A stretch of 64,000 nt of DNA from Citrus sinensis (Eukaryota; Streptophyta; Magnoliopsida; Sapindales; Rutaceae), in NCBI RefSeq assembly GCF_022201045.2, contig NC_068560.1, positions 36,047,001 to 36,111,000 on the forward strand, read 5' to 3'. The translations under genes and the position numbers were made by a program. Shown piece after piece: positions 47,301 through 60,028 of this stretch (within the stretch, counting starts at the first letter, position 1; the number at the start of each line of letters is the position of its first letter). Under the pieces are notes generated by a model. It saw nothing but the letters and a program-made list of their open reading frames with translations, did no database searches and had not been told where the DNA came from.

Positions 47301-48258
47301 TCTATATGAAAGAGAACAGAATGGAACGCGATAACAAACTGTGAAGACAAGCATCCAATTTCAGTTAATGTGAGATTCAGATCGCAATATGTGAACTACA
47401 AAAGAATCAACCAAAAAATGTTGTAACATGGAAAAGTTAAGAGTGGTCATATTTGCATTTCTATTTCAGTTAACATGAGATTCAGCTCCTCCATCAGTTC
47501 AATTAACTATGAAGTCTAATAACAGTGTCAGTTAGGAAGTAGATTGAGAGAAAGTGAACAGAATGGAACAGGATAACACACTTATCTGTTTTACCTTTGG
47601 AATCTATTGAGTGTTTGTAGAGTCTTTGGTCCTTATAATTGGAGAAAATGACAGTGTCACCAAAAATCCTGAATGCACCGCCTCCATATTCCTGAGCCGT
47701 CGTGCGCACGGCGTACTCTTTTGGTGTAATATCACTAGGTTCATCCCCTGCTTTCGCTGGTTCCTTAACAAGAACCCCTCGCCTGAACTCATTTAACCAG
47801 ATCAATTTGATTCACTAACAAGATAAAGTAATAATAATTAATTAATTAGACAATCAAACGTATTTATCATATATTTTAGCTGTTCGTATAACAGTTGTCA
47901 GTTCAGTTGTCTCAGCGTACCCTGCTTCAGTAGGACGTGATTCGAGCCAGATGAGGCGGCCGTGACCGTCAACAGCGGTACCGCCAAGTCGTTTGGACGC
48001 GCCTGAGACTACGTCAGCGGTGAGTGGTGACTTCCAAGAGCCGTACGGCGCTGTGATTTTGTCTTGTGTTGCCGAATATGTCTCCGGAACCGGACTCGTT
48101 GAAGCCATTATTTTACAGCCTCGTTGCTTTTGCCTCTTGGGCGATGCTGTGAAGACTGTTCTTCTACTAAAGATATATTTAAAGTTGATGCTAGCTGAAG
48201 ATGAAGAGGCAGAGAAGCGAGTGAGAGTGGTAATGGCTGAGAGTAGTGAAATAGCCAT
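41337..48258 (-). CDS. Prolyl-oligopeptidase-family serine peptidase, probably plastid (18 exons)
   Basis: An S9-type hydrolase (acylaminoacyl-peptidase/dipeptidyl-peptidase-like). Exons: 48258-47921, 47782-47595, 47166-47062, 46962-46891, 46538-46391, 45957-45875, 45394-45339, 45044-44908, 44773-44683, 44579-44514, 44381-44159, 43405-43304, 43149-43064, 42965-42843, 42133-42064, 41966-41875, 41638-41534, 41450-41337. They total 2199 nt, 732 aa, with all phases continuous. Residues 1-50 resemble a transit peptide (Ser-rich, then SRRTVF); Met51 could start a cytosolic form. A beta-propeller-like N-terminal half ([52 protein letters not shown]) precedes the alpha/beta-hydrolase domain (about 480-732). 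The triad is Ser582 in GGSAGG, Asp659 in QGLEDKVVPP and His691 in GEQHGF. It resembles the Arabidopsis AT5G36210-type gene (from memory). Substrate unknown. Confidence 0.92.
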
Positions 48259-48828
48259 TTCATTTTACAATTGATTATTGAATTTGAATCAACGGTATCG
48301 TGTTTTCGGGTGCACGTTATCTTGGAATAACTATCACCGTCTGATTTGAGGATATCAAACACTTAGCTTGCATCCTGACTCTCGGTTTCCAATAAATAAT
48401 AATTTGCCACATTGATGCGAGCAAGCATGCAATACAGTAGTGATGGTGAATGCACTTCATCTACGGACAGATGGACTAATCATGAAATAAACCAAATTAA
48501 AAACAAAGGCAAATTGAGGGAGTAGAAAATGATATTAATACAGCCAAACAGACAGGCGTCAGATTTCAACATTTTTGCTCCGAAATTTTTTTCATAATCT
48601 AACAATGCTAACCTATGATTATGAATCCTTCACAGCTAACTGCACAAGCAGAAAAAGCCACGGTTTCCAGCATGTATACCAAAGTCGTTGTGCTTAAAAT
48701 ATAAAATATGAAACTTGAGAAGGAAGATTTTAAAGGTAATTATGTTCCTACAGATGCTCAAATTATGTCCGCATGTTTGCTATACATTACATTCAAATAC
48801 AGACAGACAGAAGCACAGACCGCATCTC
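48259..48828. other. Peptidase 5' flank / PGM-like 3' flank
   Basis: This 570-bp stretch lies between the start of the peptidase gene and the stop of the phosphoglycerate-mutase-like gene, both minus strand. It should contain the peptidase promoter. No clear TATA box or repeat is visible. Confidence 0.5.
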
Positions 48829-50421
48829 CTAACCATAAGTCTTATCACCTCCCAATGCAGTCTCCAGATAACCAGTTTTATTCAGATGGCTAACATCAGC
48901 AGCTTCAACTAAAAAATCAAAAACTTTACTGGATTTCGGCAATAGGCGACTGCATTCTGGGATTTCTTGATCTGTCCTTGAAGACAAAGATACTAAATAA
49001 GCATCTAGCTTCAGCTCCACTGCTTCCTGTAATACAAAACCTTGGAGATCATCCAGATGTCTTTCCCTTAGGTCTGGATCTGTAATGACCTGAAATGGGT
49101 TAGAGTTCTTCGGAAGCAGCAAATATCAGGCTGCAGGTAACAAGTGATCGATAACAACACAGTCAGAATACAAAAATTAATTGACACCATCAGTCATTCT
49201 GACACTTGTCAATAAAAGTCGTATAAACATTGTGCAGCATAAAAATAGTAATCTCCTCTCGGCTTCTGTGAAATAGCTTAGTTGGCGATTCCCTGATCAA
49301 ATTGTTCACATTGGTCATTTAATGAGCTATCTCAAACTTCAATCTTGTAAAATCTTATCTTCTGTTAACTATTATCAGACATCACTATTGATTTTCACCC
49401 ATCAATTGAATAGGAACATCAAGTTGACACAGTTATGGATCAGGAGACAAATAATTTTGCATAAGTAGATGGACATTTTCCCAATACAAAATATTTTTAA
49501 GATAAAGTGAAAGAAGAAAGAAGTTGCCAATCAAACAGGAATACATAAATTAATAGCAGACTCAATTACAAGAGAGGTTCTAGAGTGAGTATCTCCATTG
49601 TACTACACCCAATTAGAGATACCAAAAACAGAAAACAGAACTGAAAGTCAATCCGATTCCTTTAAAAAAAAAAAAAATCAATTTTTGATAGCTACCTAGC
49701 TTTTGTTAAATATGGTTTTGTTGATAAACAAGCCAGCAGAGAATCTTGTTGGCGAAAACATAATTGCTTATTTCCACCAGGGATGTGATTGATATTAGCA
49801 TGCACCAAGTAGCATATCATTCATGCATAAGCATAACAATAAGTCAGAAAACCAGGTCTTCATGGGTAAGATGTTATGAAATTTTATAAAAAATAAACCT
49901 CGAGATCACCGCATTTGCTCCCAATTATCTGAGCAGTCTCAAAAGCTCGTTTCAAGTCAGATGAGTACACAGCAGAGGTTGCCCTCTCCTTCGAAAGTCG
50001 ATCAGCAACCTTGACCAAAGCTGGCTATTCATCAAGAGTGGCACAAAAGCTTTAATAGAAGCAAAAGTTAACTTACAGCAGTTGCTTCTTGTCATCTAAC
50101 ATCATTCAATTCCACATCCCTATAAAAAGATTAAACTATAACCCAAAAAAAAAAAAAAAAGGAAATGTTTGCAAACAAGATCATTCCATGATAGTTGAGG
50201 TATAAGCACAGATGAGAATCAACCAACAAAACCCTAAGTGTGCTTCATTTGTCACATAATTGACTTCTGTACGTTCAAGGTTAAAATTAAATCACATCAT
50301 AATCACGTCCTCTATACAATATAAACAGAGGGTAAAGAAAGTGGAAGGAACTTGAATTCTTGCATCAGCATTCCATGCTGCTTCTCCATGAGGCATCACT
50401 ATAATCTCGCGGTACCCACTT
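48829..50421 (-). pseudogene. Eroded phosphoglycerate mutase-like (histidine phosphatase) gene
   Basis: Three exon-like blocks with splice sites: 50421-50352, 50024-49899, 49089-48829. They encode YREIIVMPHGEAAWNADARIQ, then PALVKVADRLSKERATSAVY...KRAFETAQIIGSKCGDLE, then VITDPDLRERHLDDLQGF...EIP...ADVSHLNKTGYLETALGGD. All match the plant phosphoglycerate mutase-like 4 type. The catalytic RHG is PHG (Arg to Pro). The segment after RIQ (usually GHLDVELNEVGREQ-like) is missing, and the whole GGGES...VVTHGG...NTSVN part with the second catalytic His is absent, jumped by about 19 unrelated residues. I found no convincing exon with an ATG that splices in phase to 50421. The reading frames are otherwise clean, so recent decay or expression as a truncated protein are both possible. 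Confidence 0.7.
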
Positions 50422-53400
50422 CTAAGTATGAAAGAAAAGGAATGCTCCTCTCCTCTGAGCTAGTAGATTCACGTGTGCAAGCAAAATAAACCAGTCTAAA
50501 TAATGACTCACTTACAAGTTACAAGAATTAACGCATCGAAGTTCAAAATCAAGAAGAGGTAGAACCAAAAAACAAAAAAAAACTTGAATCAGAATTTACA
50601 GCCGTTAAATCAACCATTGAGTTTGAGTTGGCGCAGCCGAGACAGAGGATTACGGATTTGTTACGTAAATGGAAAGTTCTATTGCCGTTGAGGAGGTCAA
50701 ACAATTGGGCGGGTATCTTTAATGCTGCACTTGCGTCGTTTTTTTGGACGCGTTAATCATACACACGGCCCCGTTTACGCTACTTTGCTCACTCGGGCTT
50801 CCCCGTGGGTCGCACTGTCACACATTACGGACTTGGGCGCGTGGCACATAAAGCAACAATGCACTAGCAACACCGTGATCAATTCTAAGTACACCCGTCA
50901 TGCAGTCCATGAAAAATGTGTAAAAGAAACTTTTGGATAAATAAAATTTGAGGCTACTTATGAAATAAACGGGTGCGTTTTTCTCAACTTTTAAACATCA
51001 TCCTCGGTAAGAGCAAAAATCCTCTCCTGCCCACTGATCACGTTGTGTTGAGAAAACACTGATCAGATCAAAAGAGAAACTTGGTCTGCTTGGAAACTAA
51101 TTAAAATTTGCCTACCACCTATTTATGTATTATTGGATTAGTTAAGTCTTCTATGAGAATGTTCAAATTTCATTTTAGTACTCAAAATACCTTGCGCCAT
51201 CGTCTAATGATGAGCTTGCCAACAACAAGAGGGGACCCCTTTGCTTGCAATTATTTTGGGAAAATAAATATCCAAACATTATATATATAAAATTAGTGGA
51301 GGCTCTTATCAACCTAGCTATCAGAACTAAATTATGAAGTTGGATAAGGTTCAATAACATAACACATGCTCTGACGCTCAAGCACATGAATAATTTTCTT
51401 CCAAATTAATAGCAAATTGTCACTCTTCTTTCAATAGTCCTTTTAAGAGTTCTTCATAAAAATGATAAAGCATTCAGAAAAAAAGTACCAGGTTCATGTA
51501 ATCTGGTTCTGAAGTAGTAGGCAAAAGCAGAAGCACTTCTAGAGCAGAAGCACTTCTGGTGTATGGAAATAAGCATCTTCAAAAGCTTCAATCATTACGG
51601 AAAGCAATTTATGCGCTGCAGCCCATCTGTTGCCCCCCTTAATCATAGAAGTGTGGGATGGCAACTTATAATTAGACCTTTTCCAGACATAGGATTAAGG
51701 CCTTCTAATTATGTTGAGACAAGCTAATTAAAATTTAATTATCTTCATGAGTTTGTAATCTTCAACCATGGTCCGATTATCAATATGAATGCCTTCAATT
51801 TTCTTTCTTAAGCTAAGCTATATTAGCGAAATGAAACTGGTGAATGTCACATTGAACTGTAACTGATGCAGATCGGCCTAACAATTCCATCTCAGGAAAT
51901 TTAATTAGAAGGCAAAGATAAAGCACCTTAGATTCATAGAATCACATTTAGGTCACTTTTTCCACTCATTTGAAGCTCCCCTTTGATGTCATATTTACTT
52001 CAAAATCAACGACAGTAAGGCAAAATAATCACCAACTTTTTAATTATCAAACGAGTTTCCTTTCCTATTCAGTAATCAGCTAAAGCGTCCTTAATCGAAT
52101 CGATGATTTAATTTTCGAATGAAAAGTTGGCTTTTCTATTACTTACTGTTCTAAGAGTCATCTAATTATGAATGCTAGCTCTTTAAACTTGATGGCGCAT
52201 CAATTCAAATTCAACTCTTCGTGGTAAGACTAGCTCACACGCCACACCCCACAAGTATGCTTTATGAACATAACTTTTGTCTAATCAATACACGTGCTTG
52301 ATGATTCTGCGTGTCCAGCTTGCGGTTCTGTTTAAGATTTCTTGTCATTTACTTGCCTTTTATATTATCAACTAAAGCTTATTAGATTAGTCCTACTGTA
52401 ATCTATCATAATTTACATTTTATTTGAGATCGAGTTATTGTATTTTTTAAGCTGCCGCTACTGTAGAAAAAAATTATAACTATAAAATAAAAATTAATAA
52501 TATGTAGTAAATATAAATTTTAAATAATAATTTTAAAAAAATTATTAAATATATAATAAATTTTCTATCACACAAGTGAAAAATCATATCGACATAACTT
52601 TCAAGTTACAGTAGTTATTGTTTACCAAACATTTTAGTTTTATAACTTTTAAATTGTAGTTGTCCAACCTCAATCCCAAACGTACCGTTAACATAACTTA
52701 ATAGTCACCTAATTTAAAAAAATTATTTAGGGTTGACAAATTTTACGTAACTATGTTAGTTGTACAATATAAGCGTAATCATAGCAGTAGATTAATATAA
52801 AAACCTGATCAGAACAACTTAGTCTATCTATAAAAGTATAAATATTCAAATTTGCAATGGCAACATGCCGACACTTATATGTATCTGTCTTTCTTTCCAA
52901 CTTAGTCATGTCATCCCCTCTGAGAAATTGACTTGTTTTGGACATTATACTAATAAAATGCTTTGAAATTGCTTCTAAGCAACGACTACTTAGTTTTTGT
53001 TTTGCTGAGTGACCAAATGTAAAGAAGTGCTAAATATCCAATTATCTTTTTCATTTTCTGTTGCCTAAAATGACTTTATTGAATAAGACTTTAAGGTGCT
53101 CTGACACCAGAAAAAGAGAAGTAACTCATGAGAACCAGAGAAAGGTAGAGTCACCGAACCCACAAAGAAAAAATTAAAGCAAAATTTCCAAGGATGAACA
53201 GGAGAAAATGTTTGAGGAAAGATGAGCTGCACCTCAATAATTAGTGACCTTTGTAATCGGTTTGGAAAAAGAAAGTATAAAGCAAGTGAAGTGATGTTGA
53301 TGCCCTATGTAATGATCAGAAAGGCACATGCTAAACCAACATTAGCAGTCTCCCCCTTTTTCATCTTTTTCTGAATTTTTTTTTTTAATTTTCTTCTGCA

Positions 53401-53670
53401 TTGCCATCCCCACACCTCGTGGTCCGACCCCTTATCTTAAATCACATTCAATTCAACCATCTCTCTTTTTCATCACTAAACTTAGTCACATCAAAACTTT
53501 AGTCCCATTAGTTTAACCAACTTGTATTTGTTTATCTTCCCTTCCCCACTTAAAAAAGTTTCCAAGGACAATCCAACCACCGTCCTAATTCACTCATACA
53601 TATATGCCATAGCTATACCATCCCTAGATTTATCTTCCACCAAACATACCCTAATTATTTACGTTCAAAG
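50422..53670. other. Intergenic; no supported gene
   Basis: The left part holds the probable 5' flank of the eroded PGM-like gene, including a possible non-coding first exon around 50500-50700. An open frame at 50722-50940 lies in higher-GC sequence but has no recognisable features. The right part (52440-52690) is AT-rich with MITE-like words. The final few hundred bases should contain the MIZ1-like promoter. Confidence 0.5.
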
Positions 53671-54384
53671 ATGCCACCAATACACTCAAGTCCATATTAC
53701 CAAATGGATAATCCGGCGATACTATCATTGCTCCGGCATACTACTACCGGCACGGGTGAACCGAAGCGTTCCAAGTCATCATCCACGGGCGGGCTTTTAA
53801 AGATATTCAAGCTCTTTCCTATGCTAACCTCAGGTTGCAAGATGGTTGCATTATTGGGTAGACCGCGAAAGCCTTTACTCAAAGACAGCGCTACGACGGG
53901 CACTATTTTTGGTTTTCGCAAAGGGAGAGTGTGTCTAGCCATACAAGAAGATCCTCATTGCTTACCAATGTTTGTTATAGAGCTACCCATGCTTACAACC
54001 GCTCTTCAAAAGGAAATGGCTTCTGATATCGTTAGAATCGCGCTGGAATCTGAAACCAAGACTCATAAGAAGAAGCTCCTAGAGGAGTTTGTTTGGGCCG
54101 TGTATTGTAATGGCAGAAAAATCGGGTACTCCATTAGGAGGAAGCATTTGTCAGACGATGAACTTCATGTGGTGCAACTTTTGCGAGGTGTGTCAATGGG
54201 CGCGGGTGTGCTTCCGTCTCCAAATGAGAAGGAAGCAAGCGCATGTACAGATGGTGAATTGACGTACATGAGAGCAAGATTTGAGAGGGTTGCTGGGTCT
54301 AAGGATTCTGAGGCTTTTTATATGATCAATCCAGAGGGTGCAGCAGGGCCTGAATTGAGCATTTTCTTTGTCAGAAACCATTAA
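53671..54384 (+). CDS. MIZU-KUSSEI1-like protein, DUF617 (intronless)
   Basis: A 237-aa protein of the plant DUF617 family whose founder MIZ1 is needed for root hydrotropism; the role of this copy is not known. A variable Ser/Lys-rich N-terminus (residues 1-70, including GGLLKIFKLFPMLTSGCKM) leads to the DUF617 domain. The domain starts at GTIFGFRKGRVCLAIQED and continues with MFVIELPMLTTALQKEMAS, LLEEFVWAVYCNGRKIGYS, RGVSMGAGVLP and DGELTYMRARFERVAGSKDS, ending in EAFYMINPEGAAGPELSIFF. The length and single-exon structure are normal for the family. The ATG at 53671 gives the expected N-terminal length; a second ATG at residue 12 is possible. Confidence 0.92.
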   Translation: MPPIHSSPYYQMDNPAILSLLRHTTTGTGEPKRSKSSSTGGLLKIFKLFPMLTSGCKMVALLGRPRKPLLKDSATTGTIFGFRKGRVCLAIQEDPHCLPMFVIELPMLTTALQKEMASDIVRIALESETKTHKKKLLEEFVWAVYCNGRKIGYSIRRKHLSDDELHVVQLLRGVSMGAGVLPSPNEKEASACTDGELTYMRARFERVAGSKDSEAFYMINPEGAAGPELSIFFVRNH

Positions 54385-55339
54385 TTAGATTTTTATTTTT
54401 ATATGTATATGTACTACGACTACAGCTAGGTACGTTCGTAATTAATTCTGTGAATTAAACATTTGTCACGAATGTCATAAAAGAAAAGTCGCTTATGCTT
54501 TTTTTTATTATTGTTCAATGATTTAAAAGGACGAAGATCATTAATTATCGGCCTTCTCTTTGTAGTCTTATATACATATCGTTTGGCTCCTAGTCCATTA
54601 ATTTCCAATTCCAATTCATGCCATCGATTGCATCGTTTTGCTTCAGCAGCGGTCAGCACGACCCAGAAGAGAATTTTTTTTTATTTTTTTATTTTTTTAG
54701 CTGGAAGCTTGGAGAAAGTACCTGAAATATTATAATGTGGAGGAAATATGTAATTATGATATTCATCAGCATGCTTGACGTTTTTGTTTCTTCCGATAAT
54801 CATTAATCATTGTCAATTAAAGCTCCATTATTTGGCATGAAAACAAACAAATGAAGTTAAAAGTCTTATCATGAGAGTAAGTGGACGCCATCAAGAAAAG
54901 GGTTTCACCTAATCTCAACGCGTGCTACTTATAATGGGCTCAAATTGGAAAGCTGCCGTGTCCAGAAGAAATGCTCACTGTAGTGGAATCAATGTTACGG
55001 AATATGGATGGTGAAATATCCATCAATCTATCAAACGATGTCTCACCTCCCTGTCAGTTTTCTGGCGTTTTCTTTTTCTTTTGTTTAAAACAAAAAAGAA
55101 AAAAAAAATTATTATTATTATTATTATTATTATGTGTATGATGAAGGGCCGCATTCAACGGAATTAGATGAACATAGCAACAATGCAGAAAAAAGATCAT
55201 GTCGCGAAGTACCTTTCATTTCCTTCTTAGAGGCCACTCGCTTTCTTGCTATGGCATTGCTAATACGCTCTCACTGCATAAACTAAAAACCATGTATCTC
55301 CTTTCTCTCTTAACCAAAACTTCTGCTGCCACTAGGGAC

Positions 55340-55450
55340 TAGGCCTAGTTACTCAGTGGTAACTCACATCCTCAAAATGCTTGAAGGTGTGAGTTTGAGC
55401 CCCCACATAGACAGATAGACTCATTCTAATTCTCTATCCTACAAGTGTAA
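55340..55450 (+). mobile_element. tRNA-derived SINE-like head
   Basis: An A-box-like TAGTTACTCAGTGG (55346-55359) and, about 32 nt later, a B-box-like GAGTTTGAGCCCC (55391-55403) are spaced as in a pol III promoter. The rest does not fold as a tRNA. A SINE of unknown 3' extent is the best reading; no target-site duplication was found. Confidence 0.4.
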
Positions 55451-57719
55451 ATTGCAACTAGATTTCTCTCTCATTATTTGTGACAGCAGATATCCGAGCT
55501 AATATACATCTAATTGTATTACAAGTATGTATTTATAGAATTAATTATAACAAGTTCAAGAAAATAAAACAAAAAAAAAAGGCCAAAATCAAAAAATAAA
55601 CATACGAATGAATTATCTAAAAAGTAAAAATAAAAAATCAACGTAAAAAAAAAATATATTAAGTCGATCTGGGCACCCAGCCCGCCGGCCGCAATCCTAT
55701 TCGAACTTAAACATCTGCAAACTAGCCAAGAAAAATCTTGATACTTGATAGAGCTAGCCCACTGGACCACACTGTCACAGACGATCCGTTGTCACTATTG
55801 CGCGGATCGTTTTAAATTCGATGGGCCCTATCCACAGTGGTGGCAAAGTACCCAAGCCTTCACCTAAAGGCCCGTAGCCAGTTAATTGATGGTCATGTTA
55901 GTGAGCTGTTTTCGGGAAACTTCAGGCGCCGTTCCAAATTGAATGAAACCCAACATCGTGTCAGCTGCTACTTTGCTACCACTCTTTTTTTTTTTTTTTT
56001 TTTTTTTTGTTCACCACGTTGATGTCTTTTTTATTTTTTCCTTTTTCGGGTTTCTGTCAATCTTCGCATTCATGAATTGAAGTTGTAGTTGACCAACGAA
56101 GTAGAAATTAAACCATTCTTTTTTTTCTTTTTTAACTGTATACAATCAAAACCACATTTAAAATGCTCGTGTTAAAAGTTCCAGTAAGATTTACTGTTTG
56201 AGGGTAAAAATAAATATTTCTGCATCGTTTGCACGGTAAGTCAATAACCTCCAACCATGCTTCATTTACTTGGCCAAGCGGCCGGGCATCGCCGTTTGAA
56301 TCCTATAGATGTTAGAGAATTAAAATAAGCAATTTGAATTTTGCCTTATTTGTAACTTTTAAAAATAAGTAAAAATATATAATAACCAAAAAAATACACA
56401 TATCATACTATTAAAGAGTATTATTTTGATAATTTTTGACATATTCGTATGAACAGAAGAATATTAACATGGGATGAACGTAATTATACATGAAAACATT
56501 TTACTAAAATATGTTCGTATTGGAGCCATTCTACTTAAAATTTTCTTATCTGCGCTATGTGTTAGTTTATGTTTCATTAGCCAATTTGTTGATATTTGAT
56601 AATAAGAAAACTTAGGAGCTTCAAATCAATTACTTAAATAGTAAGTAGCTTTAAGTTTTGAAATCACGCCAAAAATTAATTATTCATAAGTATTACAACT
56701 AATTAATATATCAGAAATAATACAATCAACTAATATATATATATATATTTATTACTTATATAATAAATTTTTTAAATAAATACATATATATTATAATATT
56801 ATATACTTATCATACAATTGATATTGTCCGTTCGATATATTTTAAAACTCCTCCTTGAATGAATGAAGAGATTTTATTGTGCTGTTTTCTTATTAATTAG
56901 CACACAAGGAAGGGGGAAAAACACAAGAGGTACAAAACAAACCACAACAGGATTCAACCAAAATAACCAATTGTTGACTCGTGCACAAGAGGACAAACTA
57001 CCCGTTCCCACGCGGTTTTGAGCCTAACCAAACAGTCGAAGTCGATTGAACCAAACCAACCGGCAATTGGGTTGGAAGGGAACAGTTAAGGTCCCACCGA
57101 ATGGCTAAAAACATGAAGATCATGCGGCTCAAATTCCTCTCGTCACAAAAATTTAAATTTCTGTAGCAGACAGGGTTCTATTTTAGGCCCCACCATTCAA
57201 CAGCTGGTGGATAAATTATTGAGAGGACTCACTCATTGAGCATGTTAGTGCCTTGTATTTTCATTGGATGTTTGAAAAACTCTTCAATCCAGTCGGTGAA
57301 TGTGAGTCAGGGTTTGATGCCAGCTGTAACATCAACTGCCCAACTGCTTCTTGCTAAAGTTGCATCACAAGGTACACCATAACACTCCAAAATCCATAAA
57401 TATCGCCACGTGGGCGGCTAGGATGCAATGATGATATCAGTTCCGTTCAGATTACCGGGCTTTAATACCCCAGTCTATGTTAAGCGCGTGCTCTTTTACG
57501 AGCCATTCACCAGCTAATTTACCATTTCTTTTCACTATATCATCACGTTTCGTGCAAATTCATTTAGTCTCTGGAAAGCATAAAATAAAGAGAGGCAAAT
57601 TCAAATTGTTAAATCTTTTATAAAGTCGTATATAAGCTGTGGAAAGTTTATGAGGGTCAAAGTATTTTTTCTTATAGAATTAAATTAATGTTTGCAAAAG
57701 TTTGAGTGCGCATTTCTTT

Positions 57720-58510
57720 GTGATGAGATCATTTACACTCTAAAAACTACTCTAATACTCTCGTTTTAATAAAATAATTTATTATAAAATTATTCATTAT
57801 GTGAATTATTATTAAGAATAATTTATTTATGAGCCAATGTAACTTAATTACTTTAAACACTAACATAGCACCCTCACTATTCAACATATAATCATCTTAC
57901 CACGGACTTTTAAATTTTTTTTAACATCTTAAAAAAACACTTCGTTCAATATGTAGTAAATTAATATTTTAAATTATTTTGAGGACAAAGTATTTGTGAC
58001 CCTCATATTTTTCAAAAAATAAAATAAACTAAAAATATTGGAAAGGTGCTCATATTTTTTGTCTTTAATTTAAAAAAATTAAAATCTCTTTAAAACCACT
58101 AATCCAGTCGGCATCTTCTTCTTCTTCTTCTTCTTCTTCTTCTTTGTGTGATACTGTGATATGACAATTTGTTTTCTAGTTATTATTGCGAGTCAATAAA
58201 AGTCCATACTTCTTGATCTTAAAGACTTTGAGGGTGTAAAAATTAATATTGAATACATTTTTTAATTAACCAAAACTAATAAGTAAACTTTTTTTAAATA
58301 ATTTATTTGAAACTTGACTTAATTCCATTGTTGTAAGTTATGTTAAATTTCTTGAAAATTTTATTCGAGCATGTTGAATAATTTTATTAGTATTTTAAGT
58401 AAACTAATTAAAAAAAATTTTTGACGTTTTTAAGAGTGTAAATTTAATAAATGAGTGTATAGAATAATATAACATTCAAAATAATTTTTAGAGTACAAAT
58501 AGTCTCACTT
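57720..58510. repeat. Candidate degenerate inverted-repeat element
   Basis: The left end, GAGATCATTTACACTCTAAAAACTA-like (57725-57750), is approximately inverted at the right end (TTTTTAGAGTACAAATAGTCTC, about 58480-58506). A second inner pair of TTTACACTC/GAGTGTAAAT words occurs as well. Similarity is moderate, no target-site duplication was identified, and the interior is AT-rich with (CTT)10. It could be an old MITE. Confidence 0.35.
58115..58144. repeat. (CTT)10 microsatellite
   Basis: Ten consecutive CTT units in intergenic DNA. Confidence 0.9.
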
Positions 58511-60028
58511 ATTTTCTTGAGCCCCTTAAAAATAATATTTAAAGATACTTTCATTCTTTATGCAATAAAACCTTTTAAATCATTTTCAAAGTAGTGGTAC
58601 ACATAGTACTTTGTATTGATTAATTAAACTTGATGCTTCTTTAAATTATTTGAAAACTTTATGCAACAATATTTTTAAGTCAAATCTTTTTTTTTTTTTG
58701 AATGAAAGTCAAATAAAATTTCTTTTAGAAGAAAAGTTTTGAATTGATATTTAGAAATCTCATCTCTTTATACTTTTCAGATATGCAACATAATTTAAAT
58801 CTTTATATGCGTGTGTCTGTGTATCTATGTTGTTTCAAAATGATTTATCCCGCTCCTAGAAACTGTTAGAAATGCAATAATTTGGATTGTGAAAGTCACG
58901 CTCCTAAAAGAAGAGTGAGACGATTGCGTAATCGTGGATCACAGTACAAAGTCAAAGAGATTCAACTCGAATCACGTGAGATTCTTACAGGCTGGGAGTG
59001 GGCCCATCCTACGTGGAAGACGTTGAAGTCATCTTCAATCTGGTTATTTTAAGAGGTTCCTTTAAACAGGGGTCTTTTGTGACGGTCGATTTGAGCCGTT
59101 GATTTAAGCGATTGAGGATCCGGATTTGGACTAACTCAGTGTAACAGCTGTAAATCTGAGCAAAAAGTTAGTCAAAAGAATAGGCCCCACTTTCTGTTTT
59201 AAAACGTTTGTTTTGTGTTAAACAGCTCTTCCTTTCCTGTCATGTTTTAAACGCTCTTTTATTAGCATAGTTTTCGAGTACGAGAATGATTTTATTAATT
59301 TTCTTTTCTCCACCCAGATCCCTTCAATTCCATTTTTACCCCTAAGTATTGTAACCCTGTGGCCTGTGCAACACGCAAAAAATCAAGCTTGGGTCTAACG
59401 TAAATATATTTAAGAAAATAACTATTGTTCTATCGGGATAACTTACTACACACGGTAAAGGATAGTAACATACCAACTTTGTACACAGTTTAATCATGCC
59501 CATCTTTTCTTCTTTTGGCCCACGAGTTCAAGAACAATAATAATATATTTGTTGTCTTTTTGTCTATATACACAACCATATAGTAATGTAATCTATGCAA
59601 TTAGGGGAAGAATTGTCAATTATCTCAGTGTCTTACTCTCTTGTAGACACAGTACTTAAAATTACAAGATTAACAAAATTGTCTTGGAGTCTTCGACATA
59701 GAGACATTTGATTAGCTGGTCTAATCTTGAAAGATGATCGTGGAATGGTTTTGTCCCCACATCTAGATTAATTATGCTATACTATCTTATAAACGTAATA
59801 TAAAACCCAAAACGGTCAATAAACAAGTGGAGACAAAGTGGAAGAGACTCTGCGGCTAACTTTAGCTCGCAGAAAGAAAATCAAAGTAATAAAAACACTA
59901 ATTCGAGTTAAAAAAAACCCCTACCAACTTTACAAAAGCAAGCTTCCTGGAAGTAACCCCTCTTCTTATTTAGTGCTTTGCGCTTGATTTGTTCATGCAC
60001 CCCCCTTTTATCTCACAGTCACATACAG

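Larger units (their letters stand above)
54385..60028. other. 5.6-kb intergenic region
   Basis: No gene is supported. Contents: a tRNA-derived SINE-like head near 55340-55450, an ATT-triplet run near 55110-55132, a T-run of more than 20 at about 55985-56008, a candidate degenerate inverted-repeat element at about 57720-58510 containing a CTT repeat (58115-58144), and AT-rich filler. The right-hand 1 kb should contain MYB gene regulatory DNA. Confidence 0.55.

Noticed and set aside
48274-48993. Plus-strand ORFs opposite exon 1 of the POP-family peptidase (47993-48274)
   Set aside because: Shadow of the GC-richer first exon; no homology recognised.
50722-50940. 72-aa open frame in GC-richer intergenic DNA
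   Set aside because: No domain or homolog recognised; probably promoter DNA upstream of the PGM-like locus.
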